DNA of 64,000 bases. Source: Dipteronia dyeriana (taxonomy: Eukaryota; Streptophyta; Magnoliopsida; Sapindales; Sapindaceae). Below the pieces are notes generated by a model that worked only from the letters and a program-made list of their open reading frames with translations, did not search any database and was not told where the DNA came from. The stretch lies in contig CM065295.1 of assembly GCA_032871835.1 (NCBI GenBank), positions 66,830,687 to 66,894,686 on the forward strand, written 5' to 3'. Position numbers and translations under genes: made by a program. Positions 1 through 13,582 of this stretch are shown one piece after another. Each line of letters starts with the position of its first letter. The stretch's first letter is position 1.

Positions 1-1444
1 TGGTAGTTTCCTTAAGGGTTGATTCGGGGCTTGGACAATATGAGTGCTCTCCTAATTCTGTAAGGAAATAGGATTTATTGTCCATTAGAGAATCAATGGT
101 ACTTAAAAGATATATGTAATTAGAAGGATACAACAGACATTATGACCCAGTTCTAATTATGAACTATTGTGGAGGATCACACCATGTGTAATAACTATAT
201 CGATGGACACCGAGTTGTATCGATCTGTGTAAAAGCGTCTGCAGTTAAGAGAGTGCAGTTTCGGGTTTTTAATGGAATAACACCGAAGTTAATAATCAAG
301 GAATATTAATTAAAGAGTTTAGTTAATGATTCTGAGGATTATTGGAGCTCAAAATATTATGGGTCCATTAGGTCCCCTTGCTAGCCCGATCGATTTAGGT
401 AACAAGGGTCACGGTTAATTAATTGGATTGTCCAATTAATTGTGTTACGAAAGTGACACGTATTTATTCGGGAATTAATTTAATAATGAAATTATTTAAT
501 TAATTAATGTTAATAGTTAAATTAATTAAATAATTAGATTATTTAATTATATTGATAATTATGAATTATTAATTAACTATTAATTGGAGGGTGTTAGTTG
601 ATATATGGATTTAGGTGAATATAAAATAATAGGATTATTTTATTTTTACTAAATAATTTATCTAAGTATTTGAATTTAAGTTTAAATTTAAAATACTTAT
701 TATCACTTTTAATATATTAGATATATTTTAAAAAGATAATTAATATATATATATCAATTAATAACACAAGAGAATAACACAAGAGATTGCATTGGATGCA
801 AATTGATGTGTGCATATGAAACATTAGTCAAAAGAAGAATTTGCATAGGATGCAAATACTTGATACACACATAATATATATGTATATTACGGAAGTGCAT
901 ACGTGTTTTTTGTGTTTTTTTTAAAATAAGTTGTTTTTTTTGTACCTGATACACATGCAAAAAGAAAAAAAAATAGCATTAGATACAATTGTTCTTTTAG
1001 AGTGCGTTTGGTACACGGGACAGGACGGGACAAGACGTGACAACTTTCTCTTGTCCCATATTTGGCACACTATTGGCATGGGACGGGACGGGACAAGGTG
1101 GGACAAAAACTACAAAATCTTGTCCCACCTCAGACCCTCGGCCAGGCTTGTCCCATGCAAGAGACAAGCACCAAAAAGACAATTTTACCCTCAAAACCTC
1201 CAAAAATTACAACTATATAAATTAAAACCCCTCTCTCCCCACTTTCCTCTTTCCTCTTTTCTCTCATCTCTCTTCTCTCTTCTCTCTGCTCTCTGCTCTC
1301 CAACCCGATCATCGGTCTTCTCTCCAAAATGCCGTTACTCGTCGTGGACTTGGTTTGCCGGCACACCCGAAAACCGCCGAATCACCACGATCTTCCCACC
1401 GAAGAACTGCCACCACCAAAACGACACCCAAAATCTTGGTCGTC

Positions 1445-1479
<35 letters not shown>

Positions 1480-2282
1480 GTGGGAAATCAATTTTTCCAG
1501 ATTTTTCATTTCTTCTCTGTTTGTTTTCTAGATTTTTTTGTAGAACAAATTAATTATTATGATGATTTTTGTGGAATTGAACAAATTTTGTTGAATTTTG
1601 GGGAATCTTTGCGATTGGGTTCCAGTTTGGGAGATTGGGAGATGGTTCTAGGTTTGATTGAAGCTAGGTTTGGCGATTTGGGTTTCAGTTTTTGGAGAAA
1701 TTTTTGATTTATTACCGACGATGATTTGATTTGTTGCCGATGATGATTTGGTGTTGATGATGAACATGACTGGGTTTTCATTGAAGAATCAGTGAAGAAT
1801 CAATGAAGAAAGATTTAATTTCAATGAAGAATCAGTTAAGAAAAATTTAGTTAGTTTAATTAGTTTCACAAAAGAAAATTTTAATTAGAGTTTGTGGAAT
1901 TAAATTAATTTTAATTACTTTTAATTAAGTAATATTTGATATTTTTCAAATTCAATGAAAGAATCTGAATTTGATCCAAATCTAGGAGGTTTTTTTTTCA
2001 CATTTAATAAAATTGTTATAAATATTAGAAATGTCAAGAGGGGTACTCTGGTTATTTATACCTCTTGTCCCGTCATGTCCCTGTCATACCAAACGTATAA
2101 CAGTACAGCTAACAGTTCTGTCCCAAACCTTCCAAACACAATACAGATCAAATGTCATATCCTGTCCCGTCCCGTCCCGTCCCGTCCCGTCCCACCTTGT
2201 CCTGTCTCATCTCCGTGCCAAACGCACCCTTGGTGGCGTGAAACAAGACAAAAAAAAACATATGTGTGCTTCGTGTGCAGTG

Positions 2283-2316
<34 letters not shown>

Positions 2317-2681
2317 TGTTTCATGCTTTGTGTGTTTTTGAAACACATAGAAGAAAGTGTTTATTCAATTCTCTTTAAATCCTCCATTCAAGTTCCTGAG
2401 ATCGTGATACACCCACACGCAGTTACCAGTCCCGGGAGATAGTGAGGAAGATCGAGTGGTTCAGACAGGAGCATATCGTAAAGTGAATGAGCCTCCAATC
2501 GTTGGTATTATTTTCTTCTTCTGATTATATCGAATTCAATTTTCTGTGTTTACATATTGTATGTATTAGTTCTGAAAAATAATTACCATCACAAGTTCAC
2601 TGGTCCCAGATACAGATTATGATCTGTTTAAAAAATTTAAAACCTAGTTCTGTTGCGTAACCGGTGAACGGGGTTCCAATA
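1..2681 (+). repeat. 5' LTR of Copia-1 (left-truncated by window, contains a nested element)
   Basis: It matches the 3' LTR from 10921 onward. In the first 60 aligned bases I count five differences, so the insertion is old. It ends at ggttccaata, where the 3' LTR has ggttccaaca, directly before the primer binding site. It is longer than the matching part of the 3' LTR because of the TIR element at 1000-2229 and extra sequence at about 880-999. A TA microsatellite lies at about 2284-2314. Confidence 0.9.
1000..2229. mobile_element. Nested non-autonomous TIR DNA element with GGGAC-rich ends
   Basis: The left end gagtgcgtttggtacacggg and the right end, read in reverse complement as gggtgcgtttggcacggaga, form imperfect terminal inverted repeats. 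Next to them are subterminal runs of the motif GGGAC (right side at about 2160-2195, left side at about 1017-1110). It is absent from the 3' LTR of the same retrotransposon, which proves insertion. The flanks are TTA on the left and TTG on the right, as expected for a decayed PIF/Harbinger-type 3-bp target duplication. A hAT origin is not excluded. The interior holds a CT-rich leader-like stretch (1230-1310) and an (ATG)n run at 1446-1475. No transposase is visible. Confidence 0.75.
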
Positions 2682-2683
2682 AT

Positions 2684-2695
2684 TGGAATCATAGC
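2684..2695 (+). promoter_or_regulatory. Primer binding site of Copia-1 (initiator tRNA-Met type)
   Basis: The site reads tggaatcatagc, two bases away from the canonical plant copia primer binding site TGGTATCAGAGC, and lies two bases after the 5' LTR end. This fixes the LTR boundary and the + orientation of the element. Confidence 0.8.
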
Positions 2696-4260
2696 CAATT
2701 TTATTTTCAGAACAGGAAATTGTTTTCGATGCTCCTATATATATGATTGTGTAGGCACGATTTAAATTGACTGTATGATGTTTTTGTATGTATATTAAAT
2801 TTTTTTAATTTACAAAAAACATGATTGATCGTTAATTATATGGTACTATGGATTTATGATTTGTAGGTTGTATTATTATTATTATTATTATTTGTTTATT
2901 ATTATTATTATTATTATTACTGTTATTGTATTGTAAAAAAAATGTAACATATATTGAAGACTTGGATAAATTGCGAAGAAGGATTCATAAGATGGATCGA
3001 AGTGACCTGAAGAGACTAGAAGACTCGAAAATTACAAGAAGACCAAGGAATGCCTTGGGGGTATTTTTGTAATTTTAGATTCTAATTTTTTTTAGGTTAA
3101 ATAATCCAAAGTACTCGATCAATTCATATATGCTTTATATTATGTGATAATAAAAGCATTGTCATGCATACGTATGTCATTTAGATTAAATATGCCTACA
3201 CAAATATATTTGATATGTTATATACATGCATCATAGCCTGATATTTTATGTATTTTTTTTAATGTGATTAAAATGGACAATATACATAATTGGCTATGAA
3301 TAATGAGATTAGTTTTTAATGGTTAGAAAACTTGGTAAATCTCATTAATATTAATCTAGTTATTAAAGAGTTTAATAAGTTAGATTATTAGGGTCATATA
3401 TTGTAATTAAGATTAATATGATTAATTATCTAATAATAAATTAACCGAATAAAGTGTTATAGTTTTAATTGTTAAAACTTGGTAAACACTATCATAATAA
3501 TCTGACCTTAGTAAATAGTTTACTGAATCTTAGATTATTCACTAATATATTAGATTTTTAATTGTTAAAAATCATTAATAATTTATTAGTTAATTAGAAT
3601 TTGGTTCTAATTAGTTAATGCGCTAGATAACTTGATTAAAGTTAGTCGTTTAATTCTGTAGAGTCTAGGTGCATTAACGGTTAATAGAAAACCCTAATTT
3701 TAAAATAGTGAGTGGGAGAGGAATATATGACATATATATCCTGCGGTCTCCATCATTAGTTCAACACCGTGAGATCCAAGTGGGGCATCGTGACAACTTT
3801 GCTTTCGTTCTCCCTAAGGAGGGTTTCCACAAAGGTCAATACCAATGTTGACTTCCTAACATATAGGATTTCTGAGGGTATTTCGGGATTGACCGACCCT
3901 AAGGCGATAATTCTCGAGTTAAGCTCGTGAGATCTGAAATGGTGGGTTACACTCACAAAGGTTTTGATTAAGTTTTGGTAATTAAAAACCTGACTGAATG
4001 AACGATGGTTGAATGATATGGAATAAGAGTTATTCTAGAATATCATTGATTGAGAATGTCTCTATCCAATATGAAAAGACTTGACCGACTCTAAGACGGC
4101 ACTTCTTTGTGGTATGTTGGATTATCGTGGTATAATAACTAGTTTTAGGGTAGTTCTAGTTCGTTAAACATGTGCATGCATCATGTTCAAATTTATGTCA
4201 AAGCACTCACACTTGTTTTAAATAAATGACTGAGTGAATGTTTTATTTATTTCAGCAATA
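2696..4260 (+). other. Untranslated leader of Copia-1, no gene seen
   Basis: This AT-rich internal leader lies between the primer binding site and the gag start. It includes an imperfect (ATT)n microsatellite at about 2873-2920. No open frame of note is visible on either strand. The length, about 1.5 kb, is long for a copia leader. Confidence 0.6.
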
Positions 4261-4796
4261 ATGTCTTCTGCATTACTTCAAATTCTCACAAACGACATAT
4301 TAACTGGTGATAACTACACTAAATGGAAACTTAACATTAATGCAATATTGGTCACCAAAGACCTCAAATTTGTGCTTAAGGAAGAATTTCCTCCAGCGCC
4401 TGCTGCCAATGCCACACGAACTATTCGTGAGGCATACGAGCGATGGGTCTCATCTGATGAGAAGGCCTGAACATATTTGTTGGCTTCTATAACAGTCGTG
4501 CTTGTCACAAAGCATGAAGCAATGACTTCAGCATTCGAAATCATGGAGTCATTGCAAGCTATGTTCGGACAGCCCTCCGAGCAAAAGCGACATGAAGTTT
4601 TTTGTTCTGCTATGCTCGCTCGCATGAAGGAAGATACGTTAATTCGGGAACATGTCCTGAGCATGATGTCCTACTTCAACAAGGCAGAAGTCAATGGTGG
4701 AGCCATTGACGAACCCAATCAAGTGAGCATCATACTGAAGACTCTTTCGAAGAGTTTCAATCGGTTTAAGAGTAACTACGAGATGAACAAGTTAAG
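4261..4796 (+). pseudogene. Copia-1 gag, N-terminal part (broken)
   Basis: The frame starts at ATG 4261 with MSSALLQILTNDILTGDNY, which fits the start of plant copia gag proteins (UBN2/Retrotran_gag family), including the conserved GDNYTKWK segment. Gag forms the virus-like particle that packages element RNA. A TGA stop at 4468-4470 sits where relatives have an arginine codon, consistent with a CGA to TGA transition. The frame then continues as gag (residues near MESLQAMFGQPSEQKRHE and REHVLSMMSYFNKAEVNGG). It breaks at 4796, where a solo LTR has inserted, and resumes at 7022. It cannot yield full-length Gag. Confidence 0.88.
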
Positions 4797-7016
4797 TGTA
4801 AGAACCTCAATTTTATGATTGGCTTATTTCATGACAAACCACACCACATTAGGGATGATTGTGTAATGGGTAGCTTAGGTCCTCATTGGCAAGTTTCCAA
4901 GCATCTCCATGACTTCAAGAGCAAAAGGTATATTCACTTGACTCTGTCTCTTGAAGAGTTTAGGTGCACACATACACCTCATACATGCCTTGTTGATCTT
5001 GCATTTGTGTTGATATTGTTTATATGTGTGTATCTCTTCACAATCACACTTGCACTTCATTTATAGATTTAAGTACGGTATTGTGTTATGTTCGCGCTTG
5101 CACAATGGTGTGCTTGTTTTAGAGCATTGAGTGACCATATGAGAAGGTCTCATTCTTCTCTTGGTTTGGTTATATGGAGTAAGATGTCTAGTTTCAAAAT
5201 AGTGTATTTCAATGATTTAATGTTTTTCAAAACTGACCTTTGTATGGTCTCATGACCATTTATTTTTATAAAATGATTCAAAATGAGTTTTGAAAATTTT
5301 TGTACAAACAAGACACCCATACCTTTCCAACGGTATATTATTCGTAATATTTTATGACCGTTTGGATTGGTTTTGAAATCTCCAAAGTGACCACAACAAC
5401 AGGGCATCTCTGTTGTTGTCCGTTTCTGACATTTGGTCACTAAAATGACCATAACTTTTTCTACAGACATCCAAATCATGTTTTGTAAATTGGAGTAGAA
5501 TTTATACTTTCATATCTTTGCAACGGTATATTATACGAAAGGTTTGGATATCGTTTGGTCATGTTTTGGGCCGCTTGAAACTCAAGTTGTTGTTTTGTCT
5601 AGTGTGTACCGCGTCCTAGACCGCTGTTGGTGCCATGACTAGCCAGCAACCTAGGCAGCGGTAATGTCCAGCCGTGCCATGATACACAGACCGCGGTCTG
5701 GACACTTGCCTAGGCCACGGCACGCACAGAGGTCGTGCGGGACTTTGTCTCCCAAGTCCAAAACGATGCCGTTTTGTGTAGGGCTTCTTTATATATGTTC
5801 TCTTCTTCTTCCTTGCCTTCTTAGAGCTCAAAGTATATATTTTTAGAGTGTGAGAACCTCCATTAGAGAGAGAAAGCTTCAAGCTTTGTTATTTGACTCT
5901 CCAAACTCCAAACTCATCTTTATCATGCATCCAAGCATCATTCCAAGCATGAGTTTTCATTGATTGGTAAGTAGAACCATCATTGTTGTTCATTTATTGT
6001 TCTAGCTTACCAAGACATGTCATTTATTGCTTAAATTAGCATTTCTTCATATTAATTGCATATTTGTTGAAATTATGACATGTTTGGGGTTTGTATTGTG
6101 ATAGCTTGCATTATTAGGTCATTTATGCCTAAATAGTTAATCCATGAATGTTCATGTATACATAATTGATGATTAGGTTGACTTTGTGCTTATAGTCTAG
6201 TTTATGAACATTTATGTGTATGCCTCATTGATTGCATTTCTTGATTACAAAATTGTGACAACTTGTGTTGGTTGAACTTTTATTGACAATTAGGTTGTTA
6301 GATTTTATCTACACATCTAATTGAGTCCTTGGTATGGGCATGTAGGCATTGTTTGATAACTAGGATGTTTAATTGCATTATCTACATCTAGTTAAGCATT
6401 TTGTGTTTGGTCTTACACATAATTGCATTTGAGCATAGTGTCATATATACACTTAGACCATATACTCTTCATTGAGTCAAGTCTTGCGGCTTCGGTGTGA
6501 AGTTGCACAAGCAAGGGAAGTCTTGCAACCAAGAGTGGGTTGACAAGCAATTGGTCGGGTACCACTGTAAAAGGCCCAAGGGGGTAGAGTAGGAGGCGTT
6601 CACGCCAAGAGTAGTGTAGCAGGGGATATCACTAGGGACTGAACCAAGAGTGGTGAGTGGTGAGTGGCGGTGTCCATAGCCTGAGGTTGTCGAGAGTGAA
6701 AATCTGAGAATCACTTGAGGGTGTAACCTTTTATTCATATAGTGGATTTCTGTGACCGAGTGTGGCGCACTTAACAGCCCGTGATTTTTCCCATTTGGAG
6801 GGTTTCCACGTATACATCTTGTGTTATTTATATTTCCGCACCTTACACTTGATGTTGTGTGTTTGTTTTATTGGGTGAATTTTAAATATTGACTAATCAA
6901 GAAAAATTGGTAATTGATTTGATTAAAACCTATCCACCCCCTCCCCCCCCACCCCCCCCCCCCCCCCCCCCCCCCCCCCTCTAGGTTTAGACACACACGT
7001 TTTTAGGGAACTTTCA
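4797..7016. mobile_element. Nested solo LTR inside Copia-1 gag (target duplication TTAAG)
   Basis: The 2220-bp insert begins TGTAAGAACCTC and ends AACTTTCA, so it has the TG...CA ends of an LTR. It is flanked by exact 5-bp copies of TTAAG (4792-4796 and 7017-7021). Removing it and one duplication restores the gag reading frame, which confirms both ends. No gag or pol frame and no second LTR copy are visible, so it is most simply a solo LTR left by LTR-LTR recombination. The start TGTAAGAACCTCAATTTT resembles Ty3/gypsy Tekay-type LTRs, which is an inference. It contains short GC-rich stretches (about 5600-5770) and ends in a poly-C tract (6936-6979). Confidence 0.85.
6936..6979 (+). repeat. 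Poly-C tract
   Basis: An almost pure cytosine run, with 28 uninterrupted C at 6952-6979, lies 37 bases from the 3' end of the nested solo LTR. Its length is likely unstable and prone to sequencing error. Confidence 0.95.
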
Positions 7017-7021
7017 TTAAG

Positions 7022-7250
7022 GTTCAATCTCACAAAGTTGCTCAATGAGCTCACTACCTTTCAGTCCTTGACTAAGGACAACAAGGGTAAGACCGGTGAG
7101 ATAAATGTTACCAAACCATCTTCCCCCAATAATAAAAAGAGGAAGAGGTCTGCTGGGAAGGCGAAGGGTAAGCCCAAACCCAAGAAAGCCCAAAGAAAGA
7201 AGAAGTCCAAAAAAGGTAAATATGATTTACTTGTTCTTGATTCATGTTGA
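7022..7250 (+). pseudogene. Copia-1 gag, C-terminal part (zinc knuckle missing)
   Basis: The gag frame resumes after the nested LTR with FNLTKLLNELTTFQSLTKD, continuous with 4796. A strongly basic stretch follows (KKRKRSAGKAKGKPKPKKAQ and on), then KYDLLVLDSC and a TGA stop at 7248-7250. Relatives carry a CCHC zinc knuckle between the basic stretch and this last motif. None is present, so RNA packaging would be impaired even without the stops. The likely cause is an internal deletion. Confidence 0.8.
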
Positions 7251-8899
7251 GTGGAAGATGATTCTTCACCTTGGATAGTTGATTCAGGGGCCACTAACCA
7301 TGTTTGTTCTTCTTTACAATGGATTGATTCTTGGACACAGCTAGAAGAGCAAGCCTTCTCAATACGTGTGGGGTCAGGGGATGTCGTGTCGGCACGAGCA
7401 GTGGGCGTAATTAGATTATGTTTTTGTAATAATTATATATTGTTGAACAATGTATTTTATATTCTTGGATTTACACGGAATTTGATTTCCGTTTCTAAGT
7501 TGTTAGAACAAAAATATTCGGTTTCTTTTAACAATAAGTCTGTTATTATTAGAAAGAATGGTCTGAATATTTATTCAGGAATTAATGAAAACAATTTGTA
7601 TATGATAAGACCATTAATACATACTACACTGCTCAACACTGAAATGTTTAAAGTTGAAAAACCAAAAACTAAACGACATAAGATTTCTCCAGATAATGAC
7701 ATATATCTTTGGCATCTAAAGGCTTGGTCATATCAACCTTGACCGGATAGACAGACTAGTAAAAAACGGACCTTAATTGAGTTAAAGGTTTGCACATTTC
7801 CTGTCTGTGAATCTTGTCTGGAAGGTAAGATGACTAAGAGACCTTTTACAGGAAAAGGGCTTAGAGCTAAAGAACTGCTAGAGCTTATACATATAAACGT
7901 CTGCGGACCGATGAATGTTAAAGCTATAGGTGGTTATGAGTAATATGTCACCTTTATAGATGACTACTCAAGATACGGATACGTTTACTTGATGCAACGA
8001 AAGTCAGAAACATTTGAAAAGTCAGAAACATTTGAAAAGTCAAAGAATTTCGAGCTGAAGTTGAGAATCAATTAGGTGAGACTATCAAGTCACTACGATC
8101 GGATCATGGAGGTGAGTACCTTGACCAAGAGTTTAAAGACTTTATGGTTGAGCATGGGATAGTTTCCCAACTCACAGCTCCCGGTACACCTCAGCAAAAT
8201 GGTGTAGCGGAGAGGAGAAATAGAACCCTGATGGAAATGGTGAGATCTATGATTAGTTTCTCATCATTACCAAATTCCTTTTGAAGATATGCCTTACAAA
8301 TAGCAGCATACATTTTGAATGTAGTGCCATCCAAATTTGTTCCTAAGACTCCCCTAGAGTTGTGGAATGGTCATAAAGCTAGTTTGCGACATTTTCGCAT
8401 ATGTGGGTGTCCAGCACACGTGCTGAAGAACAGAAATGGAAAGCTAGACTCCAAGTCTATTGTCTGTCTATTTGTAGGATACTCCAAGGAGACCAGAGGT
8501 GGACACTTCTATAGTCTTGAAGACAACAAAGTATTTGTATCGATAAATGCAACGTTTCTTAAGGACAATTACATTAGTGACCATAAACCTCGTTCCAAGA
8601 TTGTATTAAATGAGTTGGAGCCTTGTAAGACTAGTGCTTCATCAACAAGGGTTTTTGATCCACAAACATCTGAGAGTCAGATGGTTCCTGATCAGGATAC
8701 ACTACCACCTAGACGTAGTGAGAGGGTTGTGAGACAACCTGAACGCTATTTAGGTATAGGTGAGGGACAAGGTGTTGTCTCTGCTGATTGTGTGGATGAT
8801 CCATTGACATTTAAGAATGCAATAAAAGATTCTGATAAAGAGGAATGGCTTAAAGTCATGAATCTCGAGATGGAGTCCATGTACTCTAACTCAATCTAG
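7251..8899 (+). pseudogene. Copia-1 protease and integrase (broken)
   Basis: The protease appears at 7251-7742 with WIVDSGATNHVCSS, the D-S-G active-site motif of retropepsins. The GAG-pre-integrase region around 7705-7850 is frameshifted, with a zinc-binding remnant CTFPVCESCLEGKMTKRPF. The integrase core follows: the first catalytic aspartate region reads HINVCGPM, where Asp appears replaced by Asn, then FIDDYSRYGYVYLM and the GTPQQNGVAERRNRTL segment holding the catalytic Glu. A short duplication of gtcagaaacatttgaaaa occurs near 8005-8040. The last open piece, 8315-8899, spans the integrase C-terminus to the RT linker. Stops and frameshifts make it inactive. Confidence 0.88.
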
Positions 8900-10251
8900 G
8901 ATCTTATAGACTTATCGGATGGGGTAAAACCCATAGGGTGTAAGTGGATCTATAAGAAAAAGAGAGGAGTAGACGGGAAGGTAGGGACCTTCAAGGCAAG
9001 GCTAGTGGTCAAGAGTTATACCCAAAAAGAAGGGGTCGATTATGAAGAGACCTTCTCGCTAGTAGCCATGTTTAAGTCTATTAGGATTCTGTTATCCATT
9101 GATGTCTATTTCGATTATGAAATTTGGCAAATGGACGTCAATACTGCATTCTTGAATGATAATCTTGATGAGAGCATCTATATGATGCAACCAGAGGGAT
9201 TCGTGTCTCCAGTTAAAAACCTATGCCTTCGTGCAGAACATCGATGAGCCTTGTGTCTACAAGCGCATCATTGATAAGAAAGTAGTTTTCTTGGTCCTAT
9301 ACGTAGATGATATCTTACTCATTGGGAATGATGTGGGAGTGTTGTCTGATGTAAAGGGCTGGCTGGCTGGCTAGCCAATTCCAAATTAAAGATTTGGTAG
9401 AGGTAAGTTATGTTCTACGGATCCAACTTATAAGGGATCGTAAGAACAAACTCATAGCATTGTCTCAGGCATCATATATCGACAAGATTCTTATGCGATT
9501 TTCGATGCAGAACTTCAAGAAAGGTAATTTACCTTCCAAGCATGGAGTTCACTTGTCTAAGGAACAGTGTCCTAAGACACCTCAAGAAGTTGAGGATATG
9601 AGACGTGTACCCTATGCATCGGCAATAGGTAGTCTCATGTATGCTATGTTATGCCCGAGACCAAACATCTGCTATGCAGTGGAAGTAGTCAGCAGATACC
9701 AGTCCAACCCAGGATTGGATCATTGGGTTGCTGTCAAGACTGTTCTCAAGTATCTTTGGAGAACGAGAAATTATATACTAGTGTATTCCGAACAGGATTT
9801 GATCCCGTTAGGATATACAGATTCTGATTTTCAGTCAGACATGGATTCTAGAAAATGCACGTCTGGATCAGTATTCACCCTGGGTGGTAGAGCCATTGTG
9901 TAGAGAAGTATCAAACAATCTTGCATTGCTGACTCCACCATGGAAGTCGAATATGTAGTCGCTTGTGAAGCTACTAAAGAGGTTGTTTGGCTCCATAAAT
10001 TATTGAGTGATCTGGAAGTTGTTCCAGACGTGGATAAGCCCATCACACTTTATTATGATAACAGTGGTAATGTGGCTAATTCCAAAGAACCAAGAAGCTA
10101 CAAGAGAGGGAAGCATATAGAGAGAAAGTATCATCTCATCAGAGAGATAGTGCAGAGAGAAGATGCGATTGTCACAAAGATAGTCTCACAAGACAATAAT
10201 GCTGATCCATTTACTAAGACCTTACCGGTTAAAGTGTTTTGGGTCACCTAG
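8900..10251 (+). pseudogene. Copia-1 reverse transcriptase and RNase H (broken)
   Basis: RT sequence starts near WIYKKKRGVDGKVGTFKARL, continues with the DVNTAFLNDNLDESIYMMQP segment at about 9133-9195, and keeps the catalytic YVDD motif at 9300-9311 in another frame. A small CTGG duplication (ggctggctggctgg) near 9358-9371 adds a frameshift. RNase H covers about 9780-10251 with YTDSDFQSDMDSRKCTSG, DSTMEVEYVVACEATKEVVW and ADPFTKTLP, the usual copia C-terminus. There are stops at about 8897 and 9901 and several frameshifts. Ordered after integrase, this confirms Ty1/copia. Confidence 0.9.
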
Positions 10252-10290
10252 ATGGTCTAGGGTTACGAGACTTGCCTCACATGCTTTAGT

Positions 10291-10303
10291 ACAAATGGGA
10301 GAT
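10291..10303 (+). promoter_or_regulatory. Polypurine tract of Copia-1
   Basis: The stretch acaaatgggagat directly precedes the 3' LTR, the usual place and composition of the plus-strand primer in plant copia elements. Confidence 0.7.
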
Positions 10304-12328
<2,025 letters not shown>

Positions 12329-13240
12329 ATCATATGCTGAAAAATCCCTAGGCAGTATCCAAAACTATATAAATAATAAATAAGAAAACAAAGTGTAGCA
12401 CATGTCAAACTAGCAACAAAAACACCGGGAGCAAATCCCCAACCAAAAAAGTGGTGCGCATGCCACAAAAGAAAACAAATATATCAAGAAAAACTAAAAG
12501 ACTCATCACCCATGCAGTCATTGCCCACTAGTGAATATTAGAAGGAAGGAGCGAAAAACCACCAAGAATCAACCTTCAGCCCTAAAGCATGCTTGGAAAG
12601 AGTATATGTAACCTGATTACCTTCTTTAAAAATATGGGGCACCTGAAACTTCATCTGAGAGATTTGGAAGATACATCTTTGCCACGCCTGTCGCACTTTC
12701 CAAGGAACATGCTCGAAACAAGAAGAAAGCAGTTGAACCACATATGAAGAATCACTCTCCATCCAAATAAAACGCCATCCGTACTTCCAAGCAAAATTAA
12801 TGTTCATAGAAGCCACAAGAAGCTCGACCTCAAAAGCAAATACCTGACCAAGAGGGATAGCAAAACAACCCTTCATATAGGATCTACAATTACGGAAAAC
12901 ATCTTCACACCCTCTCACACCTAGAGAACTCAAGGCAACACCATCAGTATTAACTTTGATCCAACTTAGAGCAAGGGGCAACCAAATCATGCTTTTGATA
13001 ACCGGAGTCTTTGTTGGCCGACCACGAAGACCAAATCACCGAAGGATCAAAAGGTCATCCACACAATTATGCATACACCAAATGCCTAAACAATTAGCAC
13101 TAAAAACTGCACGCCAAACCAAAACAACGCAAATCTAAAATCGACAGTTTTACTCTCAAAGATCCACTAATTCCGAATAAACCACACACCTCAAACCACC
13201 TCGTGACTAGTCTTCTTCCAAAGGACACACACCTGATCAC
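12329..13240 (-). pseudogene. LINE-A: 3' end of a non-LTR retrotransposon ORF2, RNase H region
   Basis: On the minus strand 12538-12990 encodes an RVT_3-type RNase H-like domain: WIKVNTDGVALSSLGVRGCE at the start (the conserved DG), AFEVELLVASMNIN and FIWMESDSSYVVQLL in the middle, and HIFKEGNQVTYTLSKHAL near the end. The frame can be followed upstream, with stops, to about 13240 through the linker from the zinc-binding domain. Downstream, 12330-12470 looks like the decayed 3' part of the same LINE. Such domains end many plant L1-type ORF2 proteins. It is disrupted at 12328 by Copia-1 and at about 13240 by a change in orientation. Confidence 0.75.
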
Positions 13241-13505
13241 TAAAGAAACCGCCATGGCCTGGTGGAGAGACGTTTGGTCTCACTTTATTCCTCCTTACTG
13301 TTTTTAGCTTCGACTTGGCGTCTTTTGTAGAATAGGCTTCTAACAGTATCGTTTATACAATGTAGGGTTCCATTTGGCTTCCATATGTAGTATTTGTAGG
13401 GTTAGTAGTGAGTCGACTGACCATATTTTCCTCTAGAGTCTCTTTGTGATTGCTCTTTGGGAGACTGTCTTTTCCGCTTTTCAGCAACCTATCTCAGCTA
13501 GCTAG
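13241..13505 (+). pseudogene. LINE zinc-binding (zf-RVT) fragment in opposite orientation
   Basis: Read on the plus strand with frameshifts, this shows a plant LINE zf-RVT module: a segment like FHLASICSICRVSSESTDH followed by IF and a short Cys region, then FVIALWETVFSAFQQ. Its C-x2-C...H spacing matches that module. It directly adjoins the minus-strand RNase H fragment of LINE-A, so the two pieces point in opposite directions. The source may be an inversion in the same LINE or a second insertion. Confidence 0.6.
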
Positions 13506-13529
13506 GAAAATATCTAAATAATGGATTAA

Positions 13530-13539
13530 ATATAGAAAA

Positions 13540-13582
<43 letters not shown>

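Noticed and set aside
5600..5880. GC-rich short frames
   Set aside because: They lie within the nested solo LTR and have no domain; base composition alone is not evidence for a gene.
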